Assembly: GCA_910588745.1 (NCBI GenBank)
Contig: CAJURK010000016.1
Coordinates: 1-54,883, forward strand
Length of the DNA: 54,883 nt
Reading direction: 5' to 3'
From: an uncultured Dorea sp.
GTDB taxonomy: Bacteria; Bacillota; Clostridia; Lachnospirales; Lachnospiraceae
Shown: piece by piece, positions 43,690-52,920 of the stretch
How the letters are laid out: each line of letters opens with the position of its first letter
Numbering within the stretch: the stretch's first letter is position 1
Translations under genes and position numbers: made by a program
Notes under the pieces: model-generated
Told to the model about the DNA's origin: nothing
The model's input: only the letters and a program-made list of their open reading frames with translations
Database searches by the model: none

Positions 43690-44895
43690 CTACGTAAGTT
43701 TTATAATTTTCTGCTGCTTTTCATTGGTGAAGGCTGTGTGAAACCTATCGGTTGCAACAGATTCGTATAAATCGGCGGCATAGAGATCGGCTTCTAACAT
43801 GTCCTTTCCTGGCTCTTCAAGAATAGCGGCCTTCGATAGTTTGGTAAGAACCGGGATCTGCGCCCGGTCTTTGATCAGCTTAAGAAAGGGCGTATCTTCT
43901 TCCCGGAAGCCCAGCAGACGGGCATAACATACATAACCGGAGGCCAGGCAGTTTTCCATGTTTTGTTTGGTAATCCCGAGCAGAATATGGAAAAGCGCCC
44001 GGCTGATGCGGCTGTAGGTCAGCTCTTTTGTTTTCAGAAGGCTGATAAATTGTTCCAGGTTCAGGAAATGATTTCGGCAGTTGACGATGCGGGCTGCAAG
44101 TTCGCGGCTCACATCGGCATAGGCTGTCAGGCTGTCTTTGGTTTCTTTCAGGAGCTTTGCTTTCAGCAGGAGGGAGAAATCATTGCTCTGTATAGGGAAA
44201 CTTCTGTTTTTGGATTCCAAGAGAAGGTCATGGCAGTTTTCCGGAATCTGGGGCAGTATCTGGGGAAAATGCCCGATATTTGCCCGGATAGCGGAAGCGG
44301 AGCAGAAGGTGTCGCCGATTGCCGTATCGTGGTATCCGGCACCCTCCCGGCGGACGGTATATGCTTTGATGGAACTGTTTAATCGTTTCAGGGCTTTCAG
44401 ATATTCAATGCCAAGAATGTTATTGGGCGCGGAAAGAACCGTTTCATAGCGTTTTAAAGCCCGCTGCCTTGCGGCAGGAAAGGATAAGCCGTCTTTCAGC
44501 CCTTGTCTTAAGGAAGTTTTGTATGCTTCCGGTTCTGTTTCTAAGATATCCGCGACCTCTTCTAAGATTCGGATATCCCCGCATTCACTCCCAAAACAGA
44601 GAACATCCACGCAGCCGAGCCGTTCAAGAAGTGAGACGGCGCCGAGAGCGAAATATTCTGCGCTTGCCGTAGCGTAATAAACCGGAAGCTCAAAAACTGC
44701 CGATACGCCCGAGCGCAGAGCGCAGGCCGTCCGCAGGCGCTTGGGCATAACGGCGGGAGCGCCGCGCTGGACAAAATTACCGCTGATAACAGCAATCACG
44801 GCGTCTGCTCCGGTCAGCTCTTTTGTTTTCTCTATGTGATAGAAATGTCCTTTGTGAAATGGGTTGTATTCTGCAACCAGTCCGGCTACTTTCAT
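43690..44895 (-). CDS. tmcAL: tRNA(Met) cytidine acetate ligase, TmcAL-like nucleotidyltransferase
   Basis: 401 residues. The family makes N4-acetylcytidine at the elongator tRNA-Met wobble base by using acetate and ATP. N-terminal nucleotidyltransferase motif GLVAEYNPFHKGHFYHI (HxGH), then VIAVISGNFVQRGAPAVM, FELPVYYATASAEYFALGAV, LGIEYLKALKRLNS and TRREGAGYHD-type loop (written VRREGAGYHDTAI in this protein). Length is normal. AAGGAG precedes the ATG. It diverges from mgtE; a candidate promoter lies at 44927-44955. Confidence 0.93.
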   Translation of the reverse strand: MKVAGLVAEYNPFHKGHFYHIEKTKELTGADAVIAVISGNFVQRGAPAVMPKRLRTACALRSGVSAVFELPVYYATASAEYFALGAVSLLERLGCVDVLCFGSECGDIRILEEVADILETEPEAYKTSLRQGLKDGLSFPAARQRALKRYETVLSAPNNILGIEYLKALKRLNSSIKAYTVRREGAGYHDTAIGDTFCSASAIRANIGHFPQILPQIPENCHDLLLESKNRSFPIQSNDFSLLLKAKLLKETKDSLTAYADVSRELAARIVNCRNHFLNLEQFISLLKTKELTYSRISRALFHILLGITKQNMENCLASGYVCYARLLGFREEDTPFLKLIKDRAQIPVLTKLSKAAILEEPGKDMLEADLYAADLYESVATDRFHTAFTNEKQQKIIKLT

Positions 44896-44926
44896 GAGAA
44901 TCTCCTTGTATAATGATTTGAAATTG

Positions 44927-44955
44927 ATTATACTATAAGAAATTCAATATCGCAA
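44927..44955 (-). promoter_or_regulatory. Candidate promoter for tmcAL
   Basis: On the minus strand TTGCGA (complement of 44950-44955) and TATAAT (complement of 44927-44932) are separated by 17 bases. On the plus strand an overlapping TTGTAT (44906-44911)/TATACT (44929-44934) pair, also 17 bases apart, could serve mgtE. Confidence 0.45.
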
Positions 44956-44977
44956 ATGTCAGAAAGGAGGGGGACGA

Positions 44978-46420
44978 ATGAAATTAAAAAATGAAATGGG
45001 TCAGGTAACCGCAGAAGAGTGGGGACAGGCTGTAGCGTCCAGTGAATTTGACTACGATTATGTAGAGGAACGGAAAGAGCTGACGATCGAACGTATCCAG
45101 AAGATGCTGGAGTTTCGGCAATTTAAAGAGCTGAAAGATGAACTTGAGAATAATATGTACCCCGTTGACCTTGCGGATATTCTCGAAGAAGTAGACGAAA
45201 AGCAGTTGGTTCTGATCTTCCGTCTTCTGGTGAAGGAAGAGGCTGCTGAGACTTTTGCATATATGAACAGCGATTTGAGGGAAGTGCTAATCAATGCGCT
45301 GACGGATTCCGAGTTAGAGGAAGTCATGGAAGAGATGTATCTGGATGATACGGTTGACGTATTAGAGGAGATGCCGGCCAATGTGGTGGACCGTCTTTTG
45401 CTGGCGACCGACGAGGAGAAACGCGTTCAGATTAATCAGCTTTTGCAGTATCCGGAAGACAGCGCCGGAAGCGTAATGAATGTGGATTATATTGCGCTGT
45501 CTATGGACATGACGGTCGAGGACGCTATTTTAAAGATCCGGCAGGTGGGACTGAACCGGGAGACGATCTATACCTGCTATGTGACGAAGAAGCGGAAGCT
45601 AATCGGCGCGGTGGATATCAAGGATTTGCTGACTACCGGCGAGTCCAGGATGGTGGAAGAGATCATGGATACCAACATGCTTTACGCCCGCACTACGGAC
45701 GACCAGGAAGATGTGGCGAGAACGATTATGAAATACGGCCTGATCGCGCTGCCCATTGTGGACCGTGAGATGTGTATGGTTGGTATTGTAACCGTTGACG
45801 ACGCGATGCTGGTACTGCAGGAAGAGGAAACGGAGGATATTAGCAGGATGGCCGGCGTCAACCCCAATGATGATTCTTATTTTGGGACAACGGTCATAGA
45901 GCATGTGAAAAGCAGGCTTCCATGGCTGCTTTTTCTGATGCTGTCTGCGACGGTGACCCAGATGATTATGAACAGCTACGAAGCGGCGCTTGCGCTGATG
46001 CCCCAGATTGCAGGCTTTGTGCCGATGCTGACCGGAACCGGCGGAAACTGCGGCTCCCAGAGTTCCACGCTGGTTATCCGGGGACTCGCGGTGGGCGAGA
46101 TTGAATTTGGGGACTTGTTTAAGGTGATTTGGAAAGAAGTGCGGGTGGCGGTCTGTATCAGTTTGATTCTCGCAACGGTTAACGGCGTCCGGATTATGCT
46201 GATGGGGCAGGGGGACGTGCTGATGGCTTTTACCATAGGGGTTACGATGGCGTGTACGGTAGTGATTGCTAAGGTGGTGGGCTGTACCCTGCCGCTGGCG
46301 GCGAAGAAGGTAGGGTTGGATCCGGCGATTATGGCTACGCCTTTGATTTCTACGCTGGTGGATATCAGTACCATCAGCGTATATTTTGCGATTGTAAGTT
46401 ATGTATTTACATTGGGCTGA
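44978..46420 (+). CDS. mgtE: Magnesium transporter MgtE
   Basis: 480 residues. N-terminal helical superhelix (LPVDLADILEEV-type: MYPVDLADILEEVDEKQ), two CBS domains (DSAGSVMNVDYIALSMDMTV, and MYARTTDDQEDV-type start of the second with ALPIVDREMCMVGIVTVDDA) and a C-terminal five-segment channel with the family motif MLTGTGGNCGSQSSTL and PLISTLVDISTISVYF. It is a Mg-gated Mg channel. GGAGGGGG precedes the ATG. No Mg-sensing leader is seen in the short upstream region. Confidence 0.95.
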   Translation: MKLKNEMGQVTAEEWGQAVASSEFDYDYVEERKELTIERIQKMLEFRQFKELKDELENNMYPVDLADILEEVDEKQLVLIFRLLVKEEAAETFAYMNSDLREVLINALTDSELEEVMEEMYLDDTVDVLEEMPANVVDRLLLATDEEKRVQINQLLQYPEDSAGSVMNVDYIALSMDMTVEDAILKIRQVGLNRETIYTCYVTKKRKLIGAVDIKDLLTTGESRMVEEIMDTNMLYARTTDDQEDVARTIMKYGLIALPIVDREMCMVGIVTVDDAMLVLQEEETEDISRMAGVNPNDDSYFGTTVIEHVKSRLPWLLFLMLSATVTQMIMNSYEAALALMPQIAGFVPMLTGTGGNCGSQSSTLVIRGLAVGEIEFGDLFKVIWKEVRVAVCISLILATVNGVRIMLMGQGDVLMAFTIGVTMACTVVIAKVVGCTLPLAAKKVGLDPAIMATPLISTLVDISTISVYFAIVSYVFTLG

Positions 46421-46469
46421 TATGATCGATGTTTTCTCATTGCAGTAACGCGAATGAAATAAATATCCA

Positions 46470-46499
46470 TTGATATTTTTGGGAAGTTCATGATATATT
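46470..46499 (+). promoter_or_regulatory. Candidate promoter for the M60 peptidase gene
   Basis: TTGATA (46470-46475) and TATATT (46494-46499) with 18 bases between. The -35 lies in a small AT-rich hairpin (AAATATC 46461-46467 with GATATTT 46472-46478) that could instead be a weak terminator of mgtE. Confidence 0.38.
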
Positions 46500-46561
46500 A
46501 GAAATAAATACCAGATATATTCTGAAAAAAATAAGGGGAAGATGAAAGAGAGGAGAGGGGT

Positions 46562-49500
46562 ATGAAACGGATTATTTCATGTCTGTTGGCGCTTGTTCTT
46601 ATTTGTACTCCGTATGTTTCTTCGCAGGCTTCCGAACCGGAGCCGAACGCGGCGGAAAACACGCAGGGGAGCGGCGTGTCTGCGGACGAAGGGGTAAATT
46701 CGGATGAAGCGGGAACGGAGGGCGGCAGTTCTTCCGAACAGGAGGAGCCTGCCTCGGTGATCGAACCGGCGGCGGAAGAGGAAGAGGAAAAAGAGCTGCA
46801 GGCGGCCGTGCAGGATGCAGCACAGATAACCGACAGCGGACAAATTGATGTGTCAGTGCGTCAGGCGTTGATTTTAGATCGGGAAACGGTATTTACAGTT
46901 TCGCTTACAGGTCAGGCGGACAAAAGAATCGTTCTTGCAGAGGACGCAAAAGAGCCTGCTGCGAAAGGGACGGCAACATATGAGAATCTGCCTGCCGGAA
47001 CCTATGTGCTGACCGTGTCTGCGCCCGGATTTGCAGGCTTCACCCAGGAGATCCAAGTAGATGGGTGGGCGTATGAAGTGTGTCTTACTACAGGATTTGT
47101 AGGAGGCTATTCTTACGGACAGGAACAGGTTCATCCTGGGGTTCTGCTGATGGGCGACGTAGACGGAAACGGTGTCATTGACGATGAGGACAAGACAAAA
47201 CTGATTGACGATATTGAGGCCGGAAAGCAGCAGTCGCCGAATTCTGATCTGAACGGCGACGGAATGGTAGATATCGTAGATTTGGAATATTTTGTGAAAG
47301 GCTATCAGATCAATGAGGATATCAGTTCTTCCGTTGAAGTCAGTATACCGGCGGCAGTGGTTGGAATGCAGCCGGATAAGGATACTTTTGCGGAAGGCGA
47401 TTTAAGCGCCCTGTTAAAAGAAGAGGGCAGCGTGATCTTATCTAGAAAAGACGGTAAAGAGATTTCCGAGAAGTCTCCGGTATTCGTCGAGTTTCAGTTT
47501 CCTGAAAAAGAGAGTTACGGAGCGGACGGAATCGTGATTGAGACCGGAGCAGACGACGGAATTACCGCTGCGGAGATTCAGATTGTTTATACAGAAGAAG
47601 GAACGGAGCATACCGCCGTAGTTCCATTGCGCAAAGGCGTGAATTTTCTGCTTGATACCAGCGCCGTGAATATAGAGCAGGATGCGGGTGGGGCAATCTG
47701 TATAAATCTCGGACCCCAGATCGCAGTGAAAAAAGTGTCGCTGAAAATTATGGGCATGGAGAAAAACAACGATCTTGCAGAGATATCCAAAGTAAAATTT
47801 GTAAACGGCATGGAAAATCGTATTTCCGAGCCGGATATGGATATTCCCCAGAATCTTGCGGCGGATTGTAAAAATAAGAGTTTTATCCTGACTTGGGATG
47901 CCTGCAAAAATGTGACGGGTTATGAGGTGATGATTGCGCATGAAGGAAATCAGGAAGTAAGGTCTGTGAGAGGAAACAGTCTTATCGTTTCTTCCTTCAA
48001 TCAGGAAAAACTCGTGAACAATGATGACTATGAAGTGAAGGTTCAATCGGTGAACGGTTCCTGGAGAAGCGGATACAGCGAGCCGGTTACCGCTGTGCCG
48101 AAGACAGATAAGAAACCGGACGCGCCGGATAATCTAAAAGTTACAGGACAGTTTAAAGCAATCAGCGCTTCCTGGAAAAATATGGAGGATACAGATTCTT
48201 ATAATTTGTATTACAGAGAGCTGGAGACTGCAGATTATAAGAAGATTGAAGGAATTACGACAACCGGCTATACCATATCCAATCTTAAGAACCATACGGA
48301 ATATGAGGTTTATGTAACGGGAGTTAATGAACTTGGAGAAAGCGCTCCTTCCATTACCAGCGTCGCGGAGACGATGAATCCGGATCCTGCGGATATGCCA
48401 AAATATAAGCGGATTAATGCCGCTGGAGAAGGCGAAGTCAGCGAACATATTATCAGCGCCAAAGCGCCAAATGGAAGTATGGAGGAAAGCGGAAAGGATA
48501 CGGAGGCGGGAACCGCGTGGGGAACGGTAGATAATAATCCGGTATCCTATCATTTTCATAATACCTGGGATTCCGGCGGTTACAATCCGCTTCATAAAGA
48601 TGGAGGGCTTATCTACGAATTTGACAAGGCTTATGAGATGGAAGCATTTGCATTGCAGGAGGCGTCGGTTCAGAATGTGGGTTACGGGTATATCCAGGTG
48701 CGTTATTGGGATGAGGCCGGAGCGGAACATGAGCTGGGGAAGGTATCGATCCAGGCAAAAGCAGATTCACAGGGAAGAACATATTACCTTGTAAAGCTTC
48801 CTGAGATGTTCCGGGTTAAGAAGATTCAATTTGGTCTTGCCCGCGCGGTTGCAGTGGGAAACAATACGGTTTCAGAAGTTTACTTTTACCACTATGATTC
48901 GCTGGAAGATGATATCATGGCGCTTTATGCGGATTCGCTCCATTCCAAACTGAAAGATGAAGTAAACCAGGAGACGATTGACGGACTCCGGACGCGGTTA
49001 GAGACGAAGGATGAGGTGAGCGGAGAACTTCATCCGGATAAAGAGGCGTTAGAACGGGAACTTCAGACAGCGGAAGAGATTCTGAGAGCCGAACTGACGG
49101 AGCCGGTTCAGATTTACAGTAATATTACGACCAGCGACGCAGGCAGGGGATTCGGAGGCTTGAACGCGTGGCAGCCTTTGGGAATTTCCGCCGCAGCGGG
49201 AGAAGAGATTACGATTTATGTCGGCCATGGCAGCAAGAAAACGGGAGAAACCACGAATCTGCAGCTTGTAGCGACCCAGTATCATGCAGAGGCGGCTTCC
49301 ATGGCTCAGACAATTCGGGTTCCGCTCAAAATAGGGAGAAATACCGTTACGATTCCGAAGTTGTCGTCTATGGAAGCAGAAGCGGGAGGCGCGCTTTATA
49401 TCCAGTATACGGGAACCGCCGGAGCCGGAAATTATGCAGTACGCGTAAACGGAGGCGCGGAGGTGCCAAAACTGGATCTTTACCGGGTGACAGATCCGGT

Positions 49501-51850
49501 GGAGAGGGAAAGGAGAGCGGAGCGATACATAGAGGAACTCGACGCTTACATGGAGCAGATAGAAGAGCAGCATGAAAAGATCCACGGACAGTCCGAGAAC
49601 AAATCGGTAAATAAGTATGGGTACGATGCGAAGAACTGTATTCTGGGAGCTTCGGATATTATGCTGGATTCCATGCTTTTGTCCCTGCCTGCGCAGCAGA
49701 TCTGGGCGGGAACCGGAACCGGTAATGTGGAAGAACGCGCCGGAAGGCTTGTTCAGTCCATGGATGCGGTGGAAGACATGATGTACTTATTCTATCAGCA
49801 TAAAGGACTAAATAACAGCGCGGAGGCTGAGCGGGACAGATTTCCGTTCCGTCATCTGAATATCCGGTATCAGAGAATGTTTGCGGGCGCATTTATGTAC
49901 GCCTCCGGCAATCATATCGGGATTGACTGGAACGAAACGGCTGGGATGGCGGGAGGCGGCGTTCCGGTACAGTCCGATGCGAAGGGGAAATATTTAAGCG
50001 GGCAATATTTCGGTTGGGGAATCGCCCATGAGATCGGTCACTGTATCAATCAGGGAGCGTACGCAGTGGCAGAGATTACCAATAATTATTTCTCCGTACT
50101 TGCACAGGCAAAGGATACGAACGACAGCGTCAGGTTCCGGTACAGCGAGGTATACAAGAAGGTAACTTCCGGTACGAAAGGGCGCGCGTCCAATGTATTT
50201 ACACAGCTTGGTATGTACTGGCAGCTTCATCTGGCTTACGATAACGGATATAATTATAAAACTTATGCAGATCATGAGGAACAGCTTGCCAATCTTTTCT
50301 TTGCGAGAGTTGACAGTTATGCAAGAAATCCGGCGGCCGCTCCCGCGCCCGGCGGAATCAGCCTCAGCCTGTCGGGAGATACGGACCAGGTATTGATGCG
50401 TTTGTCCTGCGCGGCCGCAGGGAAAAACCTGATGGAATTTTTCGGGCGCTGGGGTATGACGCCGGACGAGGCAACGAAAGCATACGCATCCCAGTTTGAA
50501 CCGGAAACCAGGGCAATCTTCTATGTGAACGACGAATCCCGGGTATACCGGTTAGAACATGGAGGAAGTATGCTTGATACAGCCGGAACAGTGGAGGCAG
50601 TAGGCGATACCGCGTCGGCATCTGTAAATGAAACGTTGGCAAATCAGGTTGACTTTGTGCTGAATTCTAAAAATATCCCTGAGGAAGACGTGCTGGGATA
50701 TGAGATTGTGCGCTGTACGATTTCAGGCGGAGAGACCGAAGAAGAGCTGGCAGGATTTGTAACGAAGGAAGAGACGGAAGCAGGCACTTTCAGCGATGTG
50801 GTAACTACCATGAATAACCGGGTAGTAACCTATAAAATCAGGGTGGTGGATCAGTACCTGAACCGTTCTGCACCGAAGTATTTGGAGCCTTTAAAAATTG
50901 AACATGCGGGATGTATTGAGAAAGCGGAGTGGTCGGTTACTTCCGAAGGCATGACAGCCACCAGTGAAGGAACAATAGGCGGGCAGGATGCGGATACTTC
51001 CTGCGGGCCGGAGGAAGCAAGACCGATTGAACAGGTGATTGACGGAAGCAGTCATACAACTTATACCGGCACGGTAGGCGACGGGGCGGAAATTGTTCTT
51101 GACTTTCATAAAGAGCTTACGGTTACGGGGCTCCAATATACGGTAATGGAAGGAACGCCGCTAAAAGATTATCGTATCTGGATTCGGAACGGAACCGGAG
51201 AATGGATCAAGGCGGCGGAAGGAACTTTCCGTGGTAACGATACGGAGATCATTTATTTCACGGAGAAAGGCGGAAAGAATATTGCCTGTTACAAGACGGC
51301 CGGCGTAAAACTTGAGATAGCAGGGCAGAAAGATACGGAAGTTTCTATTTCTGAGCTGGATGTGATTGGCGTGACCGGAGACAATATTGACTTTAGGCAT
51401 GCCGGAGAAGGCGCCGCGGCAATTGGCCGCCTTTCAGCAGATTATGTGTATGGGGAGGATGCAGAGGATGTGATTCCTGCCGGATCAATCGTATTTACCG
51501 GCGCATATAAAGGAAATCCGGCGTATAACGTAGTGATGCTTTATGACCAGAACGGACACCAGGTAGGCGGCCGGGACGGCGAAGGCAACTTGAACGCATA
51601 TCAGATCATTCTTGCAGAAGTGCCTGATACAGGAAATGTAAGAGATGTTTCAGACGGAACCTGGATATACTGGATCGAACCGGAGGATGTGGTTAACCTA
51701 CAGGCAATTGAAAAGGTTCGGGCAGAGCTTTACCGGGTGGATAACGCGCAGACCAACGAGGGGCAGAGAATGGTCAGCGATTCCCTGTTTGAGAAGATGC
51801 CGGAGGAACTGCCTGAGATTCAGATAAGCGGCGGTAAAGCGGTAAGGTAG
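46562..51850 (+). CDS. Secreted M60-like (mucin-type) metallopeptidase with internal dockerin, Fn3 and carbohydrate-binding-like domains
   Basis: 1,762 residues. Signal peptide (~1-24), acidic linker (~25-85), a small beta domain (95-180), then a dockerin: two calcium loops GDVDGNGVIDDEDKTKLI (198-215) and SDLNGDGMVDIVDLEYF (228-244), each with Asp/Asn at positions 1, 3, 5, 9 and 12. Two fibronectin-3-like domains follow (~425-515 and ~520-605), then a galactose-binding-like domain (~625-778). The peptidase core contains GWGIAHEIGHCIN (H1156, E1157, H1160) and E1171, fitting HExxH(8-28)E of the M60/enhancin family. A C-terminal F5/8-type domain lies at ~1490-1600 (EQVIDGSSHTTYTGTV). No cell-wall anchor is present, so attachment through the dockerin is plausible. 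The next gene encodes a membrane-anchored protein with a possible cohesin. Confidence 0.88.
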   Translation: MKRIISCLLALVLICTPYVSSQASEPEPNAAENTQGSGVSADEGVNSDEAGTEGGSSSEQEEPASVIEPAAEEEEEKELQAAVQDAAQITDSGQIDVSVRQALILDRETVFTVSLTGQADKRIVLAEDAKEPAAKGTATYENLPAGTYVLTVSAPGFAGFTQEIQVDGWAYEVCLTTGFVGGYSYGQEQVHPGVLLMGDVDGNGVIDDEDKTKLIDDIEAGKQQSPNSDLNGDGMVDIVDLEYFVKGYQINEDISSSVEVSIPAAVVGMQPDKDTFAEGDLSALLKEEGSVILSRKDGKEISEKSPVFVEFQFPEKESYGADGIVIETGADDGITAAEIQIVYTEEGTEHTAVVPLRKGVNFLLDTSAVNIEQDAGGAICINLGPQIAVKKVSLKIMGMEKNNDLAEISKVKFVNGMENRISEPDMDIPQNLAADCKNKSFILTWDACKNVTGYEVMIAHEGNQEVRSVRGNSLIVSSFNQEKLVNNDDYEVKVQSVNGSWRSGYSEPVTAVPKTDKKPDAPDNLKVTGQFKAISASWKNMEDTDSYNLYYRELETADYKKIEGITTTGYTISNLKNHTEYEVYVTGVNELGESAPSITSVAETMNPDPADMPKYKRINAAGEGEVSEHIISAKAPNGSMEESGKDTEAGTAWGTVDNNPVSYHFHNTWDSGGYNPLHKDGGLIYEFDKAYEMEAFALQEASVQNVGYGYIQVRYWDEAGAEHELGKVSIQAKADSQGRTYYLVKLPEMFRVKKIQFGLARAVAVGNNTVSEVYFYHYDSLEDDIMALYADSLHSKLKDEVNQETIDGLRTRLETKDEVSGELHPDKEALERELQTAEEILRAELTEPVQIYSNITTSDAGRGFGGLNAWQPLGISAAAGEEITIYVGHGSKKTGETTNLQLVATQYHAEAASMAQTIRVPLKIGRNTVTIPKLSSMEAEAGGALYIQYTGTAGAGNYAVRVNGGAEVPKLDLYRVTDPVERERRAERYIEELDAYMEQIEEQHEKIHGQSENKSVNKYGYDAKNCILGASDIMLDSMLLSLPAQQIWAGTGTGNVEERAGRLVQSMDAVEDMMYLFYQHKGLNNSAEAERDRFPFRHLNIRYQRMFAGAFMYASGNHIGIDWNETAGMAGGGVPVQSDAKGKYLSGQYFGWGIAHEIGHCINQGAYAVAEITNNYFSVLAQAKDTNDSVRFRYSEVYKKVTSGTKGRASNVFTQLGMYWQLHLAYDNGYNYKTYADHEEQLANLFFARVDSYARNPAAAPAPGGISLSLSGDTDQVLMRLSCAAAGKNLMEFFGRWGMTPDEATKAYASQFEPETRAIFYVNDESRVYRLEHGGSMLDTAGTVEAVGDTASASVNETLANQVDFVLNSKNIPEEDVLGYEIVRCTISGGETEEELAGFVTKEETEAGTFSDVVTTMNNRVVTYKIRVVDQYLNRSAPKYLEPLKIEHAGCIEKAEWSVTSEGMTATSEGTIGGQDADTSCGPEEARPIEQVIDGSSHTTYTGTVGDGAEIVLDFHKELTVTGLQYTVMEGTPLKDYRIWIRNGTGEWIKAAEGTFRGNDTEIIYFTEKGGKNIACYKTAGVKLEIAGQKDTEVSISELDVIGVTGDNIDFRHAGEGAAAIGRLSADYVYGEDAEDVIPAGSIVFTGAYKGNPAYNVVMLYDQNGHQVGGRDGEGNLNAYQIILAEVPDTGNVRDVSDGTWIYWIEPEDVVNLQAIEKVRAELYRVDNAQTNEGQRMVSDSLFEKMPEELPEIQISGGKAVR

Positions 51851-51900
51851 AGCTGACAGTTCAGCCTAAGGGCAGACTGTTACTGATAAAGGAGCGGAAA

Positions 51901-52845
51901 ATGAGAAGATATTTGACAGGTTTGATGGCAGCAGTATTCGCATTTATTCTGGCGCTGCCGCTTCCGGTACGGGCCGGCGAACAAGAAACCGTGTATCTGG
52001 AAGCGGAAGAAGACAGTGTAAAAGTCAGGCTTGCCCTTCCGGGCGCGGATGGGTCGATGCTTTCATCCTTGAAGCTTACTTTGAACGTGGCTTCGGATTC
52101 CGGAGAGGTTTCGGATGCATCGTTTGAGTTTGACGCGGCGCTTTCCGGAAAGACAAAAGTCCGGGAGGCCAGATACCGGGCGGAAGATGGAACCCTTAAT
52201 GTATACATAGCGGGAAGAGAAGCTCTTTTTGCAAAAGGGGAAGAGACCATTACTCTTGGAAAGGTACGCGCGTCTTGCGGAGCGTTTACGGTGGAAGTAA
52301 AGGAAGACGCCTTGACGGTAGCGGAAGGTTCGGTTGGGAGAACGGTAAAGTTTGAGAAACTTCCGCAGCCGGCGCTGGCAGGCGGCGCTTCTTTACCTGG
52401 AGATGGCGGCGGGGAGGCAACTCATCCCTCCGACCCGGGAACCGACGGGACAATCGTTCTTCCCAAAGAAGAAGAGCAGCTTCAGCAGTCAGTGAATGAA
52501 GCGAAAAAATATCCGAAGAAGGGATATACGGCGAAGAGCTATGCCGCTTTGGAAGAGGCAAGAAAAAATGCAGAGGGGGTTCTTGGTAATCCGAATGCAA
52601 CAAAAGAAGAGAAGGACGAAGCCCTGCAGTCTCTCCAGAACGCAGTAGGGGCGCTGGAAGAGAATTCCCTTACCAGCGCGGAGGAGAAGAACGGACAGTA
52701 TGAAAGCAGGCAGGGGGAAGGAGACGTAAAAGGCTCGGCGCCGATCGTACTCTACGTTATGATTGGATTGTTTGTGCTGGTAATCGCAGGAATTACGATT
52801 TACGGCGTGAGATATAAAAAGAGAGTAAACATATATATGGAATAG
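51901..52845 (+). CDS. Membrane-anchored surface protein with possible cohesin-like domain and FIVAR-like module
   Basis: 314 residues. Signal peptide (~1-25, ending ALPLPVRAG), then a beta-rich domain (~28-150) with cohesin-like features (VKVRLALPGADGSMLSSLKL, EDGTLNVYIAGREALFAK, TITLGKVRASCGAF). This is followed by a Gly/Pro linker, a helical FIVAR/GA-like module (~190-255: YTAKSYAALEEARKNAEGVL, KDEALQSLQNAVGAL), and a C-terminal membrane segment (281-303) with a short basic tail. The cohesin reading is by pattern only. AAGGAGCGG precedes the ATG, 50 bases after the dockerin-bearing peptidase gene. It would hold the dockerin partner on the membrane face. Confidence 0.75.
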   Translation: MRRYLTGLMAAVFAFILALPLPVRAGEQETVYLEAEEDSVKVRLALPGADGSMLSSLKLTLNVASDSGEVSDASFEFDAALSGKTKVREARYRAEDGTLNVYIAGREALFAKGEETITLGKVRASCGAFTVEVKEDALTVAEGSVGRTVKFEKLPQPALAGGASLPGDGGGEATHPSDPGTDGTIVLPKEEEQLQQSVNEAKKYPKKGYTAKSYAALEEARKNAEGVLGNPNATKEEKDEALQSLQNAVGALEENSLTSAEEKNGQYESRQGEGDVKGSAPIVLYVMIGLFVLVIAGITIYGVRYKKRVNIYME

Positions 52846-52858
52846 TCTTACAAAATAA

Positions 52859-52896
52859 AAGCCTGCTCTTTCGGCGAATATCGGAAGAGCAGGCTT
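52859..52896. terminator. Intrinsic terminator between the surface protein and truA genes
   Basis: AAGCCTGCTCTT (52859-52870) pairs with AAGAGCAGGCTT (52885-52896), a perfect 12-bp stem with a 14-base loop. It is flanked by an A-rich tract (52850-52858) that gives a T-rich tail on the minus strand, so it best serves truA; on the plus strand the tail is T-rich but interrupted. Confidence 0.85.
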
Positions 52897-52920
52897 GAAT
52901 AATTTCTATATTCTTTATTC

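Noticed and set aside
44896..44977. Mg-sensing riboswitch upstream of mgtE
   Set aside because: The region is only 82 bases and shared with the divergent tmcAL promoter; too short for an M-box.
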